DNA of 37,068 nt from NCBI GenBank assembly GCA_947624045.1, contig CANQIL010000014.1, forward strand, positions 1 through 37,068, written 5' to 3'. Shown piece after piece: positions 33,900 to 37,068 of the stretch (positions within the stretch are counted from its first letter, which is position 1; each line of letters begins with the position of its first letter). The position numbers were made by a program, and so were the translations under genes. This DNA is from an uncultured Bacilli bacterium (lineage in GTDB: Bacteria > Bacillota_I > Bacilli_A > RF39 > UBA660). The notes beneath the pieces are model-generated. The model searched no databases. It saw nothing but the letters and a program-made list of their open reading frames with translations, and was not told the origin of the DNA.

Positions 33900-35072
33900 A
33901 TGAAAACAAGAAAAATTTGGTTAATTGTATTTATTTTGATTATATTAATAGCTTATAGTAGAGATAATGAAAGTCATGAGCCTGTTCTTAGTTATGACCA
34001 AGAAAAAAGAGGTATTTTTTTTAGTTATATTGAACTACAAAATTACATTAAAGCTGATAGTTTAGAAGCTATTAAAGAAAATATTGATAATGCTATTAGT
34101 AATATTTCTAAAATGCATTTTAATTTAATAATTTTACAAGTAAGAAGTGAATCTGATGCTATATATGAGTCAAATATCTTTCCCTGGAGTGCTTCTATTA
34201 GTACTAATGAGGGAGAAAAGTCATTAGACGTCTTGGCTTACTTTTTAAAAAAGGCTCATAAAAAAAATATTGAAGTCTATGCTTGGATAAATCCCTATCG
34301 GGTAAGAACTAATGATGATATAAATAGTATTTCTAAAAAGAATCCAGCTTATAAATATATTGGAACAGATACGCTTTTTGTAAATGGCGGCATTTATTAT
34401 AATCCTAGTAAACAAGAAGTAATTGATTTAATTGTAAATGGAGTAAAAGAAGTAGTAACTAATTATTCCGTAGATGGTATTTTATTTGATGATTATTTTT
34501 ATCCTAGTAATGATATAGATATAAATGATTATAATGACTATGTTGCCAAAAATGGGGAAATGGCAAAAAATGCCTATAATTTAATGAAAGTAAATGAAAT
34601 GATAAAAGAGGTACATAGCGTTTGTCAGTCTAAAAAAATTCCTTTTGGCGTTTCACCTGAAGGGAATATTGAAAATAATTATACAAAGAACTTTGCCGAT
34701 GTAAAAACTTGGCTTAGTAGTGATTTATATGTTGACTTTATAATGCCTCAAATATATTATGGCTTTTTTAATGAAACACAAGCCTTTCCTAAAGTCTTAC
34801 AAGAGTGGAGTAACTTAATTACCAATAATAATATTAAATTAATGGTAGCTTTAGCTTTTTATAAAGTAGGACAGTTTGATATGTACGCTAAAAGTGGTAG
34901 TAATGAGTGGCTTACTAATAATGATATTATTATGAGAGAGATTATTTTAAGTAGAAATATTAAACATTACGAAGGTTTTTGTTTATTTAGATATGGCTTC
35001 TTATTTGATAAAAACTTATACTCAAATACTTCTTTACAGGAAATTAAGAACATCAAGAAAATTTTAAAATAG
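33900..35072 (+). CDS. GHL10-type (DUF187) glycoside hydrolase-like protein, secreted or anchored
   Basis: This 390-residue protein starts with an uncleaved-looking signal anchor (about 5-20). The GHL10 domain spans about 35-350: RGIFFSYIEL, NLIILQVRSESDAIYES, VYAWINPYRVRTN, YNPSKQEVIDLIV and VDGILFDDYFYPS, with the DD pair at the expected catalytic strand. It is a TIM barrel likely acting on cell-wall or extracellular glycan, as YngK-type proteins are thought to do. ATG 33900 has no ribosome site and begins only 6 bases after a TATAAT at 33888-33893, so the mRNA may be leaderless. Confidence 0.85.
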   Translation: MKTRKIWLIVFILIILIAYSRDNESHEPVLSYDQEKRGIFFSYIELQNYIKADSLEAIKENIDNAISNISKMHFNLIILQVRSESDAIYESNIFPWSASISTNEGEKSLDVLAYFLKKAHKKNIEVYAWINPYRVRTNDDINSISKKNPAYKYIGTDTLFVNGGIYYNPSKQEVIDLIVNGVKEVVTNYSVDGILFDDYFYPSNDIDINDYNDYVAKNGEMAKNAYNLMKVNEMIKEVHSVCQSKKIPFGVSPEGNIENNYTKNFADVKTWLSSDLYVDFIMPQIYYGFFNETQAFPKVLQEWSNLITNNNIKLMVALAFYKVGQFDMYAKSGSNEWLTNNDIIMREIILSRNIKHYEGFCLFRYGFLFDKNLYSNTSLQEIKNIKKILK

Positions 35073-35077
35073 GCCTC

Positions 35078-35106
35078 TTGCGTCAATTATTTATTCTATG
35101 TATAAT
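35078..35106 (+). promoter_or_regulatory. Promoter of pilin-like gene 1
   Basis: TTGCGT (35078-35083), 17 bases, TATAAT (35101-35106). Confidence 0.75.
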
Positions 35107-35125
35107 TATACTAGAGGTTAAGAAT

Positions 35126-35689
35126 ATGAAGAAAAATGGTTTTACACTAATAGAATTATTAGCTAGTCTTACAATATTAGGCCTTTTAATGATAGTAACA
35201 GTACCTAATATAGTTGGAATTTTATCGCAAAATAGAGAAAGAATTTATAATGAAGATGCTAAAAAAATGATTTCAACTGCTAAATATAAAGTGGCTAGTA
35301 CTAATAGCGGTGTTGTAAAACCGTCACTTAATGAGTGCGTCGTAATGTCACTTGGTTTTTTAGATAATGGCGAATATGATAATCCACCTAATGAAGGAGA
35401 ATATTTAAGAGAACAATCTTATGTAGTAATAAAAAAAGTAGCTGGCTCGACTAGTGGAACTTATCGTTATGACTTTTATGTAAGATTAGTTGAAAAATTT
35501 AATGGCTCATTATATGGAATAGATTACTCTAAAGAAAGCACTGTTGAAAAAGGGGTAGATACTAAAAAGTTAGGGTCTATTAGTGATGTTAATGTGCAAA
35601 ATATAGATAAAAATTATTTTAAAAATACTTGTGGATGTAATACTATTACAGCCAATTACTTTAGAATTGATAAAAAATTAACTTATTAA
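35126..35689 (+). CDS. Type IV pilin-like / pseudopilin protein 1
   Basis: ATG 35126 (after AGAGGTT) gives a short basic leader and the prepilin cleavage motif KKNG-FTLIELLASLTILGLL, with glutamate at position 5 of the mature part. The upstream in-frame start is rejected. The 187-residue product has one N-terminal helix (about 5-35) and a C-terminal globular domain with cysteines in CGC near the end. It would be processed by a prepilin peptidase and build a type IV pilus or competence pseudopilus. No pilus machinery genes are in the window. Confidence 0.85.
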   Translation: MKKNGFTLIELLASLTILGLLMIVTVPNIVGILSQNRERIYNEDAKKMISTAKYKVASTNSGVVKPSLNECVVMSLGFLDNGEYDNPPNEGEYLREQSYVVIKKVAGSTSGTYRYDFYVRLVEKFNGSLYGIDYSKESTVEKGVDTKKLGSISDVNVQNIDKNYFKNTCGCNTITANYFRIDKKLTY

Positions 35690-35722
35690 TTGTATAAAAA
35701 ATGTAAATAAATGAAATTTATC

Positions 35723-35751
35723 TTGCTTATATGCAAATAGTTTATTATAAT
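35723..35751 (+). promoter_or_regulatory. Promoter of pilin-like gene 2
   Basis: TTGCTT (35723-35728), 17 bases, TATAAT (35746-35751). The region from here to the ribosome site is duplicated before gene 3. Confidence 0.8.
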
Positions 35752-35778
35752 TTAATTAAAGATAGGAGGAAAAAGATT

Positions 35779-36309
35779 ATGAAAAATAGAAAAGGATTTA
35801 CTTTGATAGAGTTACTTGCGGTAGTTACTATTATGGGTATTTTAATGGTTGTCGCTGTTGGCTCAGTAAATAGAATTATTGAAAATACGAGAAGAGATAC
35901 TTTCGCATCTACTGCTAAAGAGTATATTAAATCAATAAGAACGGCCGTAACCGCTGATAACATTTCATGTGGTGGAATTACTGCTTCAGGTACACCTGAT
36001 GGAATTTATTATTTCACTATTGATACAACAGCTCAAGCTACTAAAGACTTAATGGAGACTGGCGGTAAGTCACCGTTCGGTAATGCCGAAATGAAAGGCT
36101 ATGTAAAATGGGAAAAGAAAACTGATAACTCTAATCCACAAAATCCTAAAACTACTATAAAATATACAATTCAATTAAAAGACACAGGTGGTCACGGATT
36201 TGAAAATGAGCTTGCTGAATCAGACCTTAGAAGATCAGCTATTGCAACTAATTTAGCAAAAACTAATAAAACAGGACCGGGTAGTGGAACTTTGTGTACA
36301 ATTAATTAA
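35779..36309 (+). CDS. Type IV pilin-like / pseudopilin protein 2
   Basis: ATG 35779 follows TAGGAGGA and gives KNRKG-FTLIELLAVVTIMGIL, a full prepilin motif with E5. The 176-residue product has the N-terminal helix (about 8-28) and a globular domain with DGIYYFTIDTTAQATKDLM, GNAEMKGYVKWEKK and a cysteine pair (ISCGG ... TLCTIN) that may form the D-loop disulphide. It is a close paralogue of the next protein. It has its own promoter and terminator. Confidence 0.87.
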   Translation: MKNRKGFTLIELLAVVTIMGILMVVAVGSVNRIIENTRRDTFASTAKEYIKSIRTAVTADNISCGGITASGTPDGIYYFTIDTTAQATKDLMETGGKSPFGNAEMKGYVKWEKKTDNSNPQNPKTTIKYTIQLKDTGGHGFENELAESDLRRSAIATNLAKTNKTGPGSGTLCTIN

Positions 36310-36321
36310 TGTTCAATATTT

Positions 36322-36347
36322 AAAGACTGTCAAAAACAGTCTTTTTT
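36322..36347 (+). terminator. Intrinsic terminator of pilin-like gene 2
   Basis: AAAGACTGT pairs perfectly with ACAGTCTTT around CAAAA, followed by T residues. Confidence 0.85.
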
Positions 36348-36358
36348 CTTCAATTATC

Positions 36359-36387
36359 TTGCTTATATAAAATTAGTTTATTATAAT
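36359..36387 (+). promoter_or_regulatory. Promoter of pilin-like gene 3
   Basis: TTGCTT (36359-36364), 17 bases, TATAAT (36382-36387). A near copy of the promoter at 35723. Confidence 0.8.
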
Positions 36388-36412
36388 ATAGTTAAAGATA
36401 GGAGGAAAAATT

Positions 36413-36931
36413 GTGAAAAATAAAAAAGGATTAATTTTACTTTTAATTATTATTATAGTCATTTTAATAGTTATCATTGCTTTATCATCAACTAAAATGA
36501 TTGGAGATTCTAAAAAGGATACATTTGTATCTACTGCTAAAAAATACATAAAAGAAATAAAAACAGCTTTAGAAAATGATACCATCTCTTGCAATGACGT
36601 ACCTGGTTCATTTACACATGATGGAACTTATTATTTTACTATTGATACAACAACTAAAGCTACTAAAGCTTTGATGAAAGATGATGGTAAATCCCCATAT
36701 GGTAATGCTGAGATGAAAGGCTATGTAAAATGGGTAAAGGAAACTGATAATACAGACCCACTAAATCCTAAAGTAACTATAAACTATAAAATAAGATTAG
36801 AAGATACAGCTGGTCATGGCTTTGATAAAGAACTTTCCGAAAAAGACCTTAAAAGTTCAGCTATAAAAGAGGATTTAGCAAAAACTATTAAAACAAAGCC
36901 TAGTGATGCCATTGCATGTACAATTGAATAA
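36413..36931 (+). CDS. Pilin-paralogue without prepilin cleavage motif
   Basis: The start is GTG 36413 after GGAGGAAAA. The 172-residue product aligns along its length with pilin-like protein 2 (DTFVSTAKKYIKEIKTAL, DGTYYFTIDTTTKATKALM, GNAEMKGYVKW, GHGFDKELSEKDL, and the cysteines near the ends). The G-FTLIEL segment is replaced by KKGLILLLIIIIVILIV, so the glutamate at position 5 and the phenylalanine after the cleavage site are lost. It probably stays as a membrane-anchored protein that is not processed or assembled like a pilin. It has its own duplicated promoter and terminator. Confidence 0.8.
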   Translation: MKNKKGLILLLIIIIVILIVIIALSSTKMIGDSKKDTFVSTAKKYIKEIKTALENDTISCNDVPGSFTHDGTYYFTIDTTTKATKALMKDDGKSPYGNAEMKGYVKWVKETDNTDPLNPKVTINYKIRLEDTAGHGFDKELSEKDLKSSAIKEDLAKTIKTKPSDAIACTIE

Positions 36932-36943
36932 AGCTAATATTAG

Positions 36944-36964
36944 GACCAAATTGGTCTTTTTCTT
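36944..36964 (+). terminator. Intrinsic terminator of pilin-like gene 3
   Basis: GACCA and TGGTC arms around AAT, followed by CTTTTT-type T-rich sequence. The stem is short, with 5 GC-containing pairs. Confidence 0.65.
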
Positions 36965-36976
36965 TTTTTGGAAGTT

Positions 36977-36985
36977 TGCTATAAT
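36977..36985 (+). promoter_or_regulatory. Extended -10 promoter at the window end
   Basis: TG-C-TATAAT, predicting transcription from about 36992, immediately before the structured region. Confidence 0.6.
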
Positions 36986-36991
36986 TTTAGT

Positions 36992-37068
36992 GAAAGGGTG
37001 CGCCAGTTCGGTGCTTAACATATAGTTGGTGGAATCCCAACATGGTAATTCCTAGCCAGAAGCCATTA
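36992..37068 (+). ncRNA. Start of a structured RNA of uncertain class (truncated by window end)
   Basis: The sequence after the promoter is far richer in GC than its surroundings and has no reading frame with a ribosome site. It contains GTTGG-N6-CCAAC (37024-37039) and TGG...CCA (37043-37065) pairings. GGTGCTTAAC and CATGGT...GAAG.CCATTA resemble the SRP RNA pattern, but the apical GGUCAGG / GGAAGCAGCC core is not matched. A cobalamin-type riboswitch or another conserved RNA such as the raiA motif are alternatives that cannot be settled without the rest of the sequence. Confidence 0.35.

Noticed and set aside
1-37068. DGR reverse transcriptase, template repeat or Avd protein in the window
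   Set aside because: No protein has reverse transcriptase motifs, and no non-coding copy of the CGTGGTGGT-type tail skeleton was found outside the six genes.
1-37068. CRISPR arrays, tRNA or rRNA genes, insertion sequences
   Set aside because: No regularly spaced short repeats, no cloverleaf or rRNA sequence, and no transposase were seen.
1-37068. Mollicute genetic code with TGA as tryptophan
   Set aside because: Several conserved genes end at TGA in the right place (for example yqeG) and tryptophans in conserved motifs are TGG.

Overview
The window looks like a contig piece from an uncultured, low-GC, anaerobic and spore-forming Firmicute of the class Bacilli, probably a gut lineage near Erysipelotrichia or RF39-type groups. 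The taxon is inference. The basis is very AT-rich sequence with strong AGGTG-type ribosome sites and consensus sigma-A promoters, standard use of TGA as stop, an [FeFe] hydrogenase and rubrerythrin, and sporulation genes (sigma-K, a SpoVID-like and a YsxE-like protein). The order tig - lon - spoVID-like - ysxE-like follows the Bacillus tig/clpX/lonB/lonA/.../spoVID/ysxE neighbourhood. yqeG-yqeH and dnaG-rpoD-trmK also keep their usual Bacilli order.

Layout: 1-465 is the tail of an archaeal-type aspartyl-tRNA synthetase. 573-2688 is variable surface gene A, broken by a frameshift in an A9 run. 2698-9588 holds tig, lon, two related unknown genes, the spoVID-like and the ysxE-like genes. 9861-11785 holds the hydrogenase-like protein and rubrerythrin. 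11843-16072 holds surface genes B and C. 16084-17098 holds a small membrane protein, a small unknown and an XRE regulator. 17144-22881 holds a second set of surface genes in two operons: anchor protein 1 + D, then anchor protein 2 + E + F. 23006-27302 holds a putative zincin, a VanZ-like protein, sigma-K, an Ig-repeat polysaccharide deacetylase and yqeG; yqeH follows to 28302. 28303-28693 is non-coding and contains a candidate minus-strand structured RNA. 28694-32762 holds an unknown gene, dnaG, rpoD and trmK. 32759-36931 holds membrane proteins, a GHL10-type glycosidase-like protein and three (pseudo)pilin-like genes. The window ends inside what looks like another structured RNA.

The most striking content is the family of six surface proteins (A-F). 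Each has a membrane anchor or signal, a stalk or beta module, and a formylglycine-generating-enzyme / C-type-lectin-like domain. Each ends in a tail of about 50 residues in which a fixed skeleton (W-Y, F, W, RGG, AG, F, R-L-V-L) is interspersed with freely varying residues. The variable codons are mostly NNY although the genes otherwise favour A- or T-ending codons. This is the pattern expected of diversity-generating retroelement (DGR) targets, yet no reverse transcriptase or template repeat was found here, so any machinery would act from elsewhere. Three of the transcription units (A, B, and anchor 2-E-F) have promoters with exactly ten G residues between the -35 and -10 boxes, which suggests ON/OFF switching by slippage. 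Gene A adds a coding A9 tract. A divergent XRE regulator with TGTGGAAA operator half-sites sits at the anchor 1-D promoter, and similar half-sites lie in the leaders of the poly-G units. Together this reads as a phase-variable and probably hypervariable surface lectin system.
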